Assembly (NCBI GenBank): GCA_964493695.1
Contig: CAZBPG010000057.1
Coordinates: forward strand, 1-25,587
Direction: 5' to 3'
Origin: Bog-950 sp964493695
Lineage (GTDB): Bacteria > Bacteroidota > Bacteroidia > Chitinophagales > LD1
DNA: 25,587 bases
Shown here piece after piece: positions 6,364 to 15,023 of the stretch. The position numbers were made by a program, and so were the translations under genes. Positions within the stretch are counted from its first letter, which is position 1. Every line of letters starts with the position of its first letter. The notes under the pieces were generated by a model. The model did no database searches, was not told the DNA's origin, and saw only the letters and a program-made list of their open reading frames with translations.

Positions 6364-9300
6364 TTACTTTTCCTTTTTGCCTGCCTGCGGTGGTGCATCT
6401 CCTCCATGTACCAGTGCCGAAACCGTAACAGGATCTTGCGAAAAGAGGTTATGGTATTTATCTCTCGTAGCGATATACTTATTATAAAGTTCGGGTTCGT
6501 TTTTGCTCCAAGCATCCATTACAGCCTGTTTGTTTTTAATATGCTCTTCTACGGTTTTGGCTTTAAAAGAACTGCCCTTAACACCTGTCCTTTTTTCTAA
6601 TTGGGCTACGAAATCTCCCATTTGTGTATATAATTCAACTACATTATCAGAAAGGTTTGTTTGGAGAGTATTAGCAGGTTTCGTAGCACTCTTTAAATAA
6701 GTACTGTCTCTATAAAGAGTGGGTGAAAGAACTTCTAAAGAGTAATATATTCCGGAAAAACCCTGACTTGCTTCCGACACCTCAACAGTAAAACCTTCTT
6801 TGTCAACAGCAACTACCATTACATCGGCTTTACCACCGTACGGTTCAATGTCTATGTCCATATATTCGAATTTGATATCATCGATGATTTGTGATGAAAA
6901 GCTTTCTCGCCACGAAATCCTTTTGGTTTTTGTATTAGCGTCTAGCTTTTCGGCTCCGCGGTAAGAAAGGCCGCCTATTTTCACGTCTTCTGTTTCAGTA
7001 TAAGTCGCTTTGTCTTTTATTTTTTCAAAATGACCTTTATCAAGCAAAATCCAAATTTTACCTACTTGGTCGGGCTTACCAAAGTAGTTTTCCATAGCAT
7101 AGCCAATGATAGTACCCTCATCTTTAGCCTTCATTCCAACACCCTGTATGTTAGAAGAGGTAATTGGATCTCCCGGTTTAATAACACCACCTTCTGCACA
7201 TACTTTTACCTTTACCCGTCCGGTAAGTGCAACAGGTTTCCCTTCGGCAGGACTATTCAAAAACACAGAGGGGTTTTCTGAAATTACTCCTGCCAGCAGG
7301 TTGTCATTTGTTTTAGTAGTAAGAATAAATGACTGGGGTTGTGAGGGATCTATGGATACTATATCACCGGCTTCCGCCTCTCTTCCCTTTTGGGTTACAT
7401 TAAAAAATTCAGCTACATCTCCATACGCACTGGTGGTGTTGGCATAGAGCGTTCCCTGCGCTCTTACCTGACCGGCAGCGGCATACACAGGGCTTGTTCC
7501 GTTGGGATAGGTATAAGAGAACGTAACATTGTTCTCCTGTATGTTACTTATATAATCGCAGTAATTATCATTATCCACAATTCTTACCCAAAAATTCGTT
7601 CCTGCTCCGTAACCATTCCAACTTGAATTATTATACCCCCCTTCGCAGCCAAGATAAGACCAACCCCAGGGCGCATAATATTGCCAATACATCCAACTGG
7701 TGCATACATAAGTCCCGTAAACTTCAAAGTAAATATTTGTAATTGTAGCCCCACCCGGGCCGCAGTTAAAAGGTAACTGTATTTGGGTATTCCAGCAATC
7801 ATATGTTGCTCCGCCTGAAGTATTTCCCATACTACAAGAGCCGGAACTATAATTTTGAGTAGCCGGATCCCCCACCGTCAATCCATCATGTATTTTTACC
7901 GAACCGCCATAATTTGCTCCATCATTCTGTATTCCCCCTCTGGCCTGTATAGCAGCCTCACAATAAACAGTGCCGCTGTTAAAGTAAGCACCGCCTGGGG
8001 CAATAAAGTAGGAGGCTGCATTAATATACGGATTATTGTTATTCTCAAAATAAAGACCTGCACTGTTAATATATGCCCTGCGGGTGCCTCCGTCTGTAAA
8101 AAATGAGACATCGGTATTTTGCCCGTTTAAGGCATTTGATGAGCGAATAGCCCAGTTGCCGCTGCCGCTTAAAATTCCTATTCCTCCTCCGTCTGCATAG
8201 TAATAACCATATATGTTGCCGGCATAATTGTCGCGCAAAATTATACCTGTATGCGTGCCCGATTTCCCAATGTTCCAATATTGTCCTTCAGAGTAAAAGT
8301 GGTTACCGGTAGCCTGATTGTAAAGACCTATACCCGATGAGTTATTTCTAAACCACCCGTTATTATAAGCCTCACCAATGCCGTTAATTACATTGCCGTT
8401 CATAATTAATGTAGTGGTAGCACTGTGGTTACCCAGGTTATCACCGGTTGGAGCTGTAATACCTAAAAATGCTCTTACCGAAGCCGCATCGGCAGTGCGT
8501 AAATAGTTATCACCTTGTTTGGCCATTATACCGGTAACACCCGCACCTATTCCATTATCAGTAGAATTCAGGTACTCGGCAAACAGGTGGTTGTTTACCC
8601 TAACGTGGTTATCGCCTTTACCAACCGACATAATTTCGGTTGCATTAGCTCCTCCATACACCGGTGAATTATTATAAAACCGTGTACCTCCATAACCGTA
8701 ATAACCTCCAATTTTTACCCCGGTGTGCCAACCGAGAATCAGGCGGGTGTAATCGCCCATTACATTTTCCTGGGGTGCTACATAAATACCATATTCATCT
8801 AGGGGTTGGTTTCCCCAACCTATACCGTTGGTAGGGTCACCGGCTCCAAAAGTTGCACCGGTACCGGCATTTTGATACGAAACGGCATCCGTTCCAAATC
8901 TTATCCTGCCATTAATGTTTACCTTATCAAATGGTGTCACTGTTCCAATGCCCACATTTCCGTTATCTCTCAGAGTCATTACATCTACAAAATCTTCCTG
9001 ATAACCGGTGCTGGCTTTTAAGCCTAAAGTTAATTGTGTTTTGGGTTCGTACGGACTGCCCAACGTACCGTATGAGCGCATTTTAAAATCAACAGCAGCA
9101 GGGTAAAGGTTGCCGCTAAAGGTAGGTCTTACCAGGCGCAGTATGCTTGCTTCGGTAGTGTTATTATTAGCCCCAAGTATTCTTGCTGCCGGTGTAAGTG
9201 CCCCTACCGTTCCGGGTTCAGACGGGTTATCTGCGCCCACCTGTAGTGGTGTCAGCGGGCTGGTAGTTCCTACACCCACGTTGCCACCATTATTATAAAT

Positions 9301-10083
9301 ATTACTGCTGTTTACTACCCATGTTGAGCCGTTCCAGTAGGGAGTGTTTCCGGCTGCCGTGCCATTGGGCAACAATCCGGTAGCACCTTGAGGCCCCTGC
9401 GGACCTGCCGGGCCCTGTGCACCAGGTGCTCCTGCTGGGCCTTGCGCGCCTGCTGCACCTGCCGGACCCTGTGGGCCCTGAGGCCCTACTGCTCCGTCAT
9501 TACCGTTTGCTCCTGCCGGGCCCTGTGGGCCTGCCGGTCCTTGTGCTCCCGCTGCTCCTGCCGGACCCTGTGGGCCTTGAGGCCCTGCTGCTCCGTCATT
9601 ACCGTTTGCTCCCGCTGGACCTTGAGGTCCTGCTGCTCCGTCATTTCCGGTTGCACCCGCTGGCCCCTGAGGGCCTGCCGGACCTTGTGGTCCTTGCGGT
9701 CCAATAGCATCACTTCTTCCGGTAAGCCTCCATGCCCCGTTAATAAAGTTTAAAGTAATAGTAGCACCACCGGTTAAAGTAAAGCCGGCAAAAGTGGCCG
9801 CATCGTTATCTTCATTGTAAATAATCAGATACTGCCCTTCGTGCGGTATAGCCATACTTAGCGCATTGGTTTGAGCTCCTCCTATGGCAGTTAACCGGAA
9901 CACCGAAGTATTATCCGGTATCACATAAGCCGCCTGTGCCGGAGCCGAAGCCGGAGTGGAACTGATAGCCCCTTCTACCTGTAATTTTGTTTGGGGATTG
10001 CTGTTGCCTATACCAACATTTTGAGCTAACGCTTGCGCACCAAACAAAGCAGTGCATACCAGCAGGAGGAGAAGTCTATTCAT
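6364..10083 (-). CDS. Secreted collagen-like/NVGIGT repeat protein with peptidase-G2-like C-terminal module
   Basis: A 1239-residue exported protein, probably surface-exposed and fibrous. It has a signal peptide (LLLLLVCTALFGAQALAQ) and a head domain (about residues 21-125, starting NVGIGNSNPQTKLQVEG). A collagen-like run of Gly-X-Y triplets follows (about 127-236, GPQ, GPA, GND), then a long beta-rich shaft with NVGVGTTSP and NVGIGTVTP motifs as in tail-fibre-like proteins. Near residue 900 the sequence AYGDVAEFF, then GVISENPSVFLNSP and GRVKVKV, resembles the peptidase G2 autoproteolytic region of phage appendage proteins. A helical C-terminus ends PPQAGKKEK. The head is almost the same as that of the gene ending at 14945. 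Role unknown; adhesin or surface fibre is the best inference. A candidate promoter lies at 10113-10144 and a terminator at 6289-6325. Confidence 0.88.
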   Translation of the reverse strand: MNRLLLLLVCTALFGAQALAQNVGIGNSNPQTKLQVEGAISSTPASAPAQAAYVIPDNTSVFRLTAIGGAQTNALSMAIPHEGQYLIIYNEDNDAATFAGFTLTGGATITLNFINGAWRLTGRSDAIGPQGPQGPAGPQGPAGATGNDGAAGPQGPAGANGNDGAAGPQGPQGPAGAAGAQGPAGPQGPAGANGNDGAVGPQGPQGPAGAAGAQGPAGAPGAQGPAGPQGPQGATGLLPNGTAAGNTPYWNGSTWVVNSSNIYNNGGNVGVGTTSPLTPLQVGADNPSEPGTVGALTPAARILGANNNTTEASILRLVRPTFSGNLYPAAVDFKMRSYGTLGSPYEPKTQLTLGLKASTGYQEDFVDVMTLRDNGNVGIGTVTPFDKVNINGRIRFGTDAVSYQNAGTGATFGAGDPTNGIGWGNQPLDEYGIYVAPQENVMGDYTRLILGWHTGVKIGGYYGYGGTRFYNNSPVYGGANATEIMSVGKGDNHVRVNNHLFAEYLNSTDNGIGAGVTGIMAKQGDNYLRTADAASVRAFLGITAPTGDNLGNHSATTTLIMNGNVINGIGEAYNNGWFRNNSSGIGLYNQATGNHFYSEGQYWNIGKSGTHTGIILRDNYAGNIYGYYYADGGGIGILSGSGNWAIRSSNALNGQNTDVSFFTDGGTRRAYINSAGLYFENNNNPYINAASYFIAPGGAYFNSGTVYCEAAIQARGGIQNDGANYGGSVKIHDGLTVGDPATQNYSSGSCSMGNTSGGATYDCWNTQIQLPFNCGPGGATITNIYFEVYGTYVCTSWMYWQYYAPWGWSYLGCEGGYNNSSWNGYGAGTNFWVRIVDNDNYCDYISNIQENNVTFSYTYPNGTSPVYAAAGQVRAQGTLYANTTSAYGDVAEFFNVTQKGREAEAGDIVSIDPSQPQSFILTTKTNDNLLAGVISENPSVFLNSPAEGKPVALTGRVKVKVCAEGGVIKPGDPITSSNIQGVGMKAKDEGTIIGYAMENYFGKPDQVGKIWILLDKGHFEKIKDKATYTETEDVKIGGLSYRGAEKLDANTKTKRISWRESFSSQIIDDIKFEYMDIDIEPYGGKADVMVVAVDKEGFTVEVSEASQGFSGIYYSLEVLSPTLYRDSTYLKSATKPANTLQTNLSDNVVELYTQMGDFVAQLEKRTGVKGSSFKAKTVEEHIKNKQAVMDAWSKNEPELYNKYIATRDKYHNLFSQDPVTVSALVHGGDAPPQAGKKEK

Positions 10084-10112
10084 AATCGTATCATTTTAAT
10101 CGTTAAACATCG

Positions 10113-10144
10113 CAAAATTTAAGCCAATATTAACTATTTACAAA
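10113..10144 (-). promoter_or_regulatory. Bacteroidota-type promoter for the 6364-10083 gene
   Basis: On the minus strand TTTG (10141-10144) is followed by 19 bases and TAAATTTTG (10113-10121), one base longer than the -7 consensus TAnnTTTG. The -7 element lies about 30 bases upstream of the ATG at 10083, a sensible leader length. Confidence 0.5.
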
Positions 10145-10192
10145 TCAGGTTATGTTATGAGAGGAGGGATATTGCATACCCCGAATTGTGAA

Positions 10193-10243
10193 GTATACAT
10201 TTAGTGTATACAATTAGTTACAACTGTTCTGGAATAGTATACA
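10193..10243. promoter_or_regulatory. Three GTATAC sites, two forming an inverted repeat
   Basis: GTATAC occurs at 10193, 10207 and 10238. The first two form an inverted repeat with 7-bp arms (GTATACA and TGTATAC) and a 6-base gap. The cluster lies about 50-100 bp upstream of the candidate promoter of the 6364-10083 gene, so it could be an operator. This is inferred from symmetry and position only. The rest of 10084-10440 holds the terminator at 10282-10310 and a small GTTACC/GGTAAC hairpin at 10360-10376; no gene is seen. Confidence 0.35.
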
Positions 10244-10281
10244 AGGATATGGTTGTTACTAAACCATCAACTGTAAAATGC

Positions 10282-10310
10282 ACAAAGCCGCCTTTAAAAG
10301 GCGGCTTTGT
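10282..10310. terminator. Hairpin terminator after the small exported-protein gene
   Basis: A near-perfect palindrome, ACAAAGCCGCC paired with GGCGGCTTTGT around a short T/A loop. It lies downstream of the minus-strand gene ending at 10441 and upstream of the next minus-strand gene. T-rich sequence follows on both strands but no long T run, so it is a likely terminator of modest strength. Confidence 0.65.
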
Positions 10311-10440
10311 TCGTTTAACTGAGATAGTGGAGGTACTACAAGCTAATGTAAATAGTTCCGTTACCTCCCTGGTAACCCCTTTGTGGTATAATTTTATCAG
10401 GATGGCTGGAAAAGAAACTTTTAGAAAGAGCTTCTTAGCT

Positions 10441-10722
10441 TTAGTTTGTCTTATTTTTAATTGAAATAATCGCCTCGTAAGTTTGTTTGTTTTTGTTCAC
10501 CCATTCTTCTTTCGCTTTCAAATAATCGGCTTCCTGTGTAAACCTATTTCTTTCCGGTGCATGTGCATCTTTTTTCAATTTATCTGCGATAGAATTATTT
10601 GGCACTTCAATGGTGGTAGACTGCTTTTGTTGCTCAACTTTGGGCATTACGCCCACAGCTGCTGATTGAGCCATACAATTGCCAGCCAATAAAATAATAA
10701 CTCCGGTTAATAAATGTTTCAT
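10441..10722 (-). CDS. Small exported protein of unknown function
   Basis: A 93-residue protein with a clear signal peptide (KHLLTGVIILLAGNCMAQ). The mature part is hydrophilic and ends in a charged, probably helical stretch (ERNRFTQEADYLKAKEEWVNKNK). No family recognised. It starts 36 bp after the stop of the large frameshifted NVGIGT gene on the same strand and is followed by a terminator at 10282-10310, so the two are likely co-transcribed. The ATG at 10720-10722 gives the signal peptide directly. It might act with the large surface protein, but that is only a guess from position. Confidence 0.75.
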   Translation of the reverse strand: MKHLLTGVIILLAGNCMAQSAAVGVMPKVEQQKQSTTIEVPNNSIADKLKKDAHAPERNRFTQEADYLKAKEEWVNKNKQTYEAIISIKNKTN

Positions 10723-10758
10723 TTTTGTATCTTTTAATGTTAGATAATATTTAGTATA

Positions 10759-13700
10759 TCAATAGCAGTTTCCGGTGCCATTCCACGTACCTGAATAATA
10801 AGGGTACCAGTTTGTTACCAAATTGCTGCCCGTACCATCCACAACGGTGTAATAACATTCATATGGATATGATCCACCGCTATATGTAACCTGTATGCTT
10901 GCTCCTTCCGCAGCACTAAATGAGTAACTAGCGGGTCCGTAGCCGCCACCTAACGTACCTCCGTTAATCACTAAGTTTCCGTTTACATATACATTCACAA
11001 AGTTGTTACCATGCCATCCATCACCGTACGAGTCATATAAATGAATTGTATGCGTGCAGTATCCAATATCATTGGCTTGTTGCACAATCTCGGTAATTTT
11101 TGCATCAAACGCTTCGCCCCAATGGTTTGTAAGCCATGCTGAAACAGAGAACCCCGCACCGTAAAAATTGCTGGCACTTAACTTAAGCACCACGAAATTA
11201 TCCGCACTGTAATACTGTGTCAACGCGGCTCCGCTGGCGTGGTTAACCGTATTTGCATTGTAGATGTATGAGGTATTGTAGGTGTATCCAACTGCCTCTG
11301 AATTGATGGGTTGTGCTAAACCATAATTATATCCTTCCACCAAAAGGCGGTACATAACATTGGAGTTGTATGGGATATTTGTTTTAATATGTATTGGATT
11401 TCCATTACTGTTTTGGGTGTTCCAGCTGGCAATATCACGCTTTACCCTAAAGTTAGAACTGGTAATGGAACCCCCAATGGTAAGTTTTTCACCGCTGTTT
11501 AGTGAGGTAGTAACAGCACCATTTACACTAAGTGACTCAGTAGGGGCACTGGTTCCAATACCAACTTTGCCAGCACTGGTTATTCTTACCCGCTCAGTTC
11601 CATTGGCATCAAAGTGCAAGTCGCCATTTTTATAATCAATAGCCGGGTTACTTTCGCTATAGCCCAACTGCATACTTTTTGCCATATACAAGTTAAAGCT
11701 TTGTGAAGTACGGGGCAGGTACAAACCATAGGAAGCAAATTGTGCTACATCATCTGTACCGTCCGAGCGAACTTTTAAGCGGGCGCTCTCGTTGTATAAT
11801 TCAGTATTAGCATCTACTAATCTAATTCTGCCGTTTACATCTAATTTTTGGCCGGGGCTCATTGTTCCAATACCAACATTATTAGCATGAACTACTAAAC
11901 CATCGGTAGGTAAAGCGGTTGACTGGTCGCCATTATAGCCGGTGCTCATAAAAATTTTACCGTCAGCATTTACATGCCAAAGGCGCATTTCGGCTCTTGC
12001 ATTGTCATAAACACGAATACCGCTTTTCCAGGTGGCAGAGTTACCAAAAACCACATTGGCATCGTAGGTATTGTAACCAATATGCAAACCGGAAGCTCCG
12101 TTTACATCTAACTTGTAAGACGGGCTAACGCCTATACCCACGTTACCGCTGGTTGTTATACTTCCGCTGCTATGATCAAGACCTCCTCCATTACCAAGCA
12201 GAAAATATTCCGTTGGATAAGCATCATTACCTCCCTGAGCCAAATAAATACCTCCACCCCATCCGCTACCGGTTCTATAGGAACCTATGTTAATATGCTT
12301 TCTGTATCCCGAGGTAATTAAAGTAGTTGCCTGCAAAATGGGAACAAAGCCTCCACTACCGGTATTGACTTGTGGGACAGCAATAGGAGCTATATAACCC
12401 AAATTTGTTACAGCTGCGTATGTTGACGGAGTTGCAGTAGTTAGAGTTGTGGTTGCGGTGTGGTTACCCAGGTTATCGCCCGTGATATAACTGGCTATGT
12501 TGGCAGCAGTAATTACCTTGGTCCACGAGTTCCAGGTATTGGTACTTTGCACATAATTTCGTATAGCCAATTCCGGTGTAGCATTATTATAGTTACCGGA
12601 TATCTGATAAGCACCGTAACGTTCGTAGCCTGACATAGTTAAGGTGGTTGCCCAACTGCCGAAAAGACCATGACTGGCATGCATGTTTACCGAAGTTAAA
12701 CTGCCCGGTTCACATAAGGTAACAGCGGTAGTGGCATCGGTAATATTTACGTTATAAGGATAAGGCGACTTTAAATAAGTAGCCCAACCGGTAGTGTTTT
12801 GATTAAGGGTAGGCACATCGCCTGCTGCAATGGCACCCGCACTGAGGTTGCCCGATGCATCGCTTTTTACATAACCGGAACCCAGTGAGCGTATACGCGC
12901 GCTTCCGTTAACGTCTAACAAAGCGGTGGGGGCTTGAACTCCAATACCTACATTGCCATTACTAATAACAGACATTAAATTAGAGGCGCCATAGCGAATA
13001 TCCAGATAGGCATTCGATGCATCATCGCGGTTAACAAACTTGAATGGCCCACCGGTGTGTCCGTAAGGTTGCAGAGCAAGGCGCGAAACTTCACCTGCCG
13101 TACCACCGCCAGCAAGACCGTAGCCTATTTGTAATTCGGCTGCACCGGCATTATTGTATGTAGTGCCTCCGTTGTGTAAAATCGTATTACCGTTTACTTC
13201 TAATCGTTGGCCTGGTGTAGCGGTTCCAATACCCACATTACCTCCACCGGTTGCCATAGTAACGTTACGGGTGTAGTTATGCAAGCGCATTAGTTCGCGG
13301 GGCGTTCCGTAAACATCAGACCGGAATATAATATCGCCATAAGGTGCATTAAGTGTGGGGTTGTAACTTGTTTCAATAAACGCTTCTGCATTGTTGGGAT
13401 GATAGAGGAATTGAAAAACGCTGGAAGTTCCATCGCCCCACGAGGTACGGAATCCCGACTTCACAGCAGGGTCTGATGATTGAACCAAAGCAAGTGTAGC
13501 TACACTGCTGTAAATATTTAACCGTTGCTGCGGATCAGCTCTTCCAATTCCCACATTACCATTGTAATTAATAATCATTCGCTCATTGTTTTCCGCCTGT
13601 CCGCTTGCACCGTTAAAACCGGTAAAGAAATGGATGGCGTGGTTTTCTGAGGCAACACCTTTACCCGCAAGCAACCTGAGGTCATTTCCTGAAGTGCCTA

Positions 13701-14262
13701 TGTAGCCATCGTAGGCACTATAAGTACCCAATTGTAAAGAGGGATAGTTACCGGTACCGCCAACTCGTATCTGTTCAACAAATCCGCTTGTTGGGGTGGC
13801 ATAAGTATTGAAAGGCGCTGCAGGGCTGGTAGTACCTACGCCCACATTTCCTCCGTTGTTATAAATATTGCTGCTGTTCACCACCCATGTTGAACCGTTC
13901 CAGTAAGTAGTATTTCCTGCTGCTGTGCCGCTGGGTAGTGTTCCTGCAGGACCTTGCGGACCTTGTGGACCTGCAGGGCCCTGTGCTCCTGCTGCACCTG
14001 CCGGTCCTTGTGGGCCTGCTGCACCATTCGCTCCTGCTGGACCTTGAGGCCCTGCAGGACCTTGTGCACCGGCTGCTCCTGCAGGTCCCTGAGCACCGGT
14101 AGCACCGGTTTGGCCCGAAGGTGACACACCGGAACCGGCAGCTCCTACCGTTCCTGTACCTCCCCCGCCAAAGTAGTTGAGTGTGGCTGTTGTTGGAGTG
14201 GTAGCTGTAACTATATAGTATCCTCCGTTACCTCCTATAAACACGGTCTGTCCAGGTACCAT
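10759..14262 (-). CDS. Collagen-like/NVGIGT repeat protein, main (3') part of a frameshifted gene
   Basis: This 1167-codon frame opens with an internal ATG, but the same frame stays open upstream through KDSYTTTTAGYTQPS and more Gly-X-Y triplets to the frameshift near 14546-14553. It is therefore the body of the gene whose signal peptide and head lie at 14289-14945. Seen: further collagen-like triplets (GPQ, GPA, GAA), YWNGSTWVVNSSNIYNNGG as in its paralogue, and many NVGIGT-type blocks (TSP, ADPQ, ATPG, QAPT, MSPG). DNLGNHTATTTL also recurs. The C-terminal domain carries DSYGDGWHG, a motif of beta-sandwich domains found at the ends of Bacteroidota secreted proteins. Without the upstream part it has no signal peptide, so if the shift is real the product is probably not exported. 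Surface fibre or adhesin is inferred. Confidence 0.8.
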   Translation of the reverse strand: MVPGQTVFIGGNGGYYIVTATTPTTATLNYFGGGGTGTVGAAGSGVSPSGQTGATGAQGPAGAAGAQGPAGPQGPAGANGAAGPQGPAGAAGAQGPAGPQGPQGPAGTLPSGTAAGNTTYWNGSTWVVNSSNIYNNGGNVGVGTTSPAAPFNTYATPTSGFVEQIRVGGTGNYPSLQLGTYSAYDGYIGTSGNDLRLLAGKGVASENHAIHFFTGFNGASGQAENNERMIINYNGNVGIGRADPQQRLNIYSSVATLALVQSSDPAVKSGFRTSWGDGTSSVFQFLYHPNNAEAFIETSYNPTLNAPYGDIIFRSDVYGTPRELMRLHNYTRNVTMATGGGNVGIGTATPGQRLEVNGNTILHNGGTTYNNAGAAELQIGYGLAGGGTAGEVSRLALQPYGHTGGPFKFVNRDDASNAYLDIRYGASNLMSVISNGNVGIGVQAPTALLDVNGSARIRSLGSGYVKSDASGNLSAGAIAAGDVPTLNQNTTGWATYLKSPYPYNVNITDATTAVTLCEPGSLTSVNMHASHGLFGSWATTLTMSGYERYGAYQISGNYNNATPELAIRNYVQSTNTWNSWTKVITAANIASYITGDNLGNHTATTTLTTATPSTYAAVTNLGYIAPIAVPQVNTGSGGFVPILQATTLITSGYRKHINIGSYRTGSGWGGGIYLAQGGNDAYPTEYFLLGNGGGLDHSSGSITTSGNVGIGVSPSYKLDVNGASGLHIGYNTYDANVVFGNSATWKSGIRVYDNARAEMRLWHVNADGKIFMSTGYNGDQSTALPTDGLVVHANNVGIGTMSPGQKLDVNGRIRLVDANTELYNESARLKVRSDGTDDVAQFASYGLYLPRTSQSFNLYMAKSMQLGYSESNPAIDYKNGDLHFDANGTERVRITSAGKVGIGTSAPTESLSVNGAVTTSLNSGEKLTIGGSITSSNFRVKRDIASWNTQNSNGNPIHIKTNIPYNSNVMYRLLVEGYNYGLAQPINSEAVGYTYNTSYIYNANTVNHASGAALTQYYSADNFVVLKLSASNFYGAGFSVSAWLTNHWGEAFDAKITEIVQQANDIGYCTHTIHLYDSYGDGWHGNNFVNVYVNGNLVINGGTLGGGYGPASYSFSAAEGASIQVTYSGGSYPYECYYTVVDGTGSNLVTNWYPYYSGTWNGTGNCY

Positions 14263-14288
14263 CCAACCGGCATTAACTACACTTACCG

Positions 14289-14945
14289 TTACATTGTTTC
14301 CAATAGAAGGTTGTGTGTAACCGGCTGTAGTAGTGGTGTACGAATCTTTACCATCTGCACCCGCTGCACCTGCTGCACCAGCGGGACCCTGTGGACCTGC
14401 TGCACCATCGTTACCGTTTGCACCGGCCGGACCCTGTGGCCCTTGAGCACCGGCTGCTCCTGCAGGGCCTTGCGGGCCTTGCGCACCAGCGGGACCTTGC
14501 GGACCTGCTGCACCATCTGCTCCCGCTGGACCTTGTGGTCCGGCAGGGGGCCCTGAGGACCCTGCGGCCCCATCACATCGCTCTTACCGGTAAGCCTCCA
14601 GGCACCATTAATAAAGTTTAAAGTCATGGTAGCACCACCGGTCAAAGTAAAGCCGGCAAAGGTGCAGGCATCGTTATCTTCATTATAAATTATCAGATAC
14701 TGTCCTTCGTGCGGTATAGCCATACTCAGGGCATTAGCCTGCGTTGCGCCTACAGCGGTTAACCGGAACACCGAAGTATTGTCTGGTATAACATAAGCTG
14801 CCTGTGCCGGAGCCGATGCCGGTGTGGAACTGATAGCCCCTTCTACCTGTAATTTGGTTTGGGGATTGCTGGTACCTATACCAACATTTTGAGCATAAGC
14901 AGACGTGGCAAAAGCCAGTAGCAGGAAGGGTAAAAATTTTTTCAT
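14289..14945 (-). CDS. Head and signal peptide (5' part) of the frameshifted collagen-like gene
   Basis: Starts with a signal peptide (MKKFLPFLLLAFATSAYAQ), then a head domain nearly identical to that of the 6364-10083 protein (NVGIGTSNPQTKLQVEG to NGAWRLTGKSDVMG), then GPQGPQGP. The frame then turns into Pro/Arg/Gln/Val-rich sequence (LPDHKVQREQ), which is collagen-coding DNA read out of frame, and stops at 14289. Restoring the frame yields GPQ-GPQ-GPA-GPQ-GPA, exactly as in the paralogue. I use the ATG at 14943-14945 rather than one at 15002 because it gives a normal signal peptide and follows a candidate promoter. The whole ancestral gene would span 10759-14945, about 1400 codons. Confidence 0.8.
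   Translation of the reverse strand: MKKFLPFLLLAFATSAYAQNVGIGTSNPQTKLQVEGAISSTPASAPAQAAYVIPDNTSVFRLTAVGATQANALSMAIPHEGQYLIIYNEDNDACTFAGFTLTGGATMTLNFINGAWRLTGKSDVMGPQGPQGPLPDHKVQREQMVQQVRKVPLVRKARKALQEQPVLKGHRVRPVQTVTMVQQVHRVPLVQQVQRVQMVKIRTPLLQPVTHNLLLETM
14546..14553. other. Frameshift site in a short homopolymer of the collagen-like region
   Basis: The + strand reads cagGGGGGccctg; on the minus strand the codons go ggc ccc ctg. The reading expected from the Gly-X-Y pattern and the paralogue is ggc cct gcc gga. The difference equals two extra C's (three to five) on the minus strand. It may be a true mutation, a phase-variable tract or a sequencing error. Confidence 0.75.
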
Positions 14946-14973
14946 AGTTGTTTGAGCGTGGTTAGTCGAGGTT

Positions 14974-15002
14974 AAAATACAATAATCAAGCCCGTTTGTC
15001 AA
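14974..15002 (-). promoter_or_regulatory. Candidate promoter of the frameshifted collagen-like gene
   Basis: On the minus strand TTGACA (14997-15002) is followed after 17 bases by TATTTT (14974-14979), 29 bases before the ATG at 14945. It resembles a classical sigma-70 promoter more than the usual Bacteroidota TTTG/TAnnTTTG pair. Confidence 0.35.
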
Positions 15003-15023
15003 TTAATAGGGCGGGAAAGGTAA

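Noticed and set aside
9374..9713. Several + strand and alternative minus-strand frames in the Gly-X-Y DNA
   Set aside because: They are shadows of the collagen-like repeat, whose triplet pattern keeps all frames open.
10204..10464. 86-codon + strand frame
   Set aside because: It crosses the operator-like sites and the terminator hairpin and has no recognisable features.
10759..11500. Endosialidase-type chaperone domain (peptidase S74) at the C-terminus
   Set aside because: NFRVKRDIASWN recalls the start of S74 domains slightly, but the catalytic pattern is missing and the end is a DSYGDGWHG domain.
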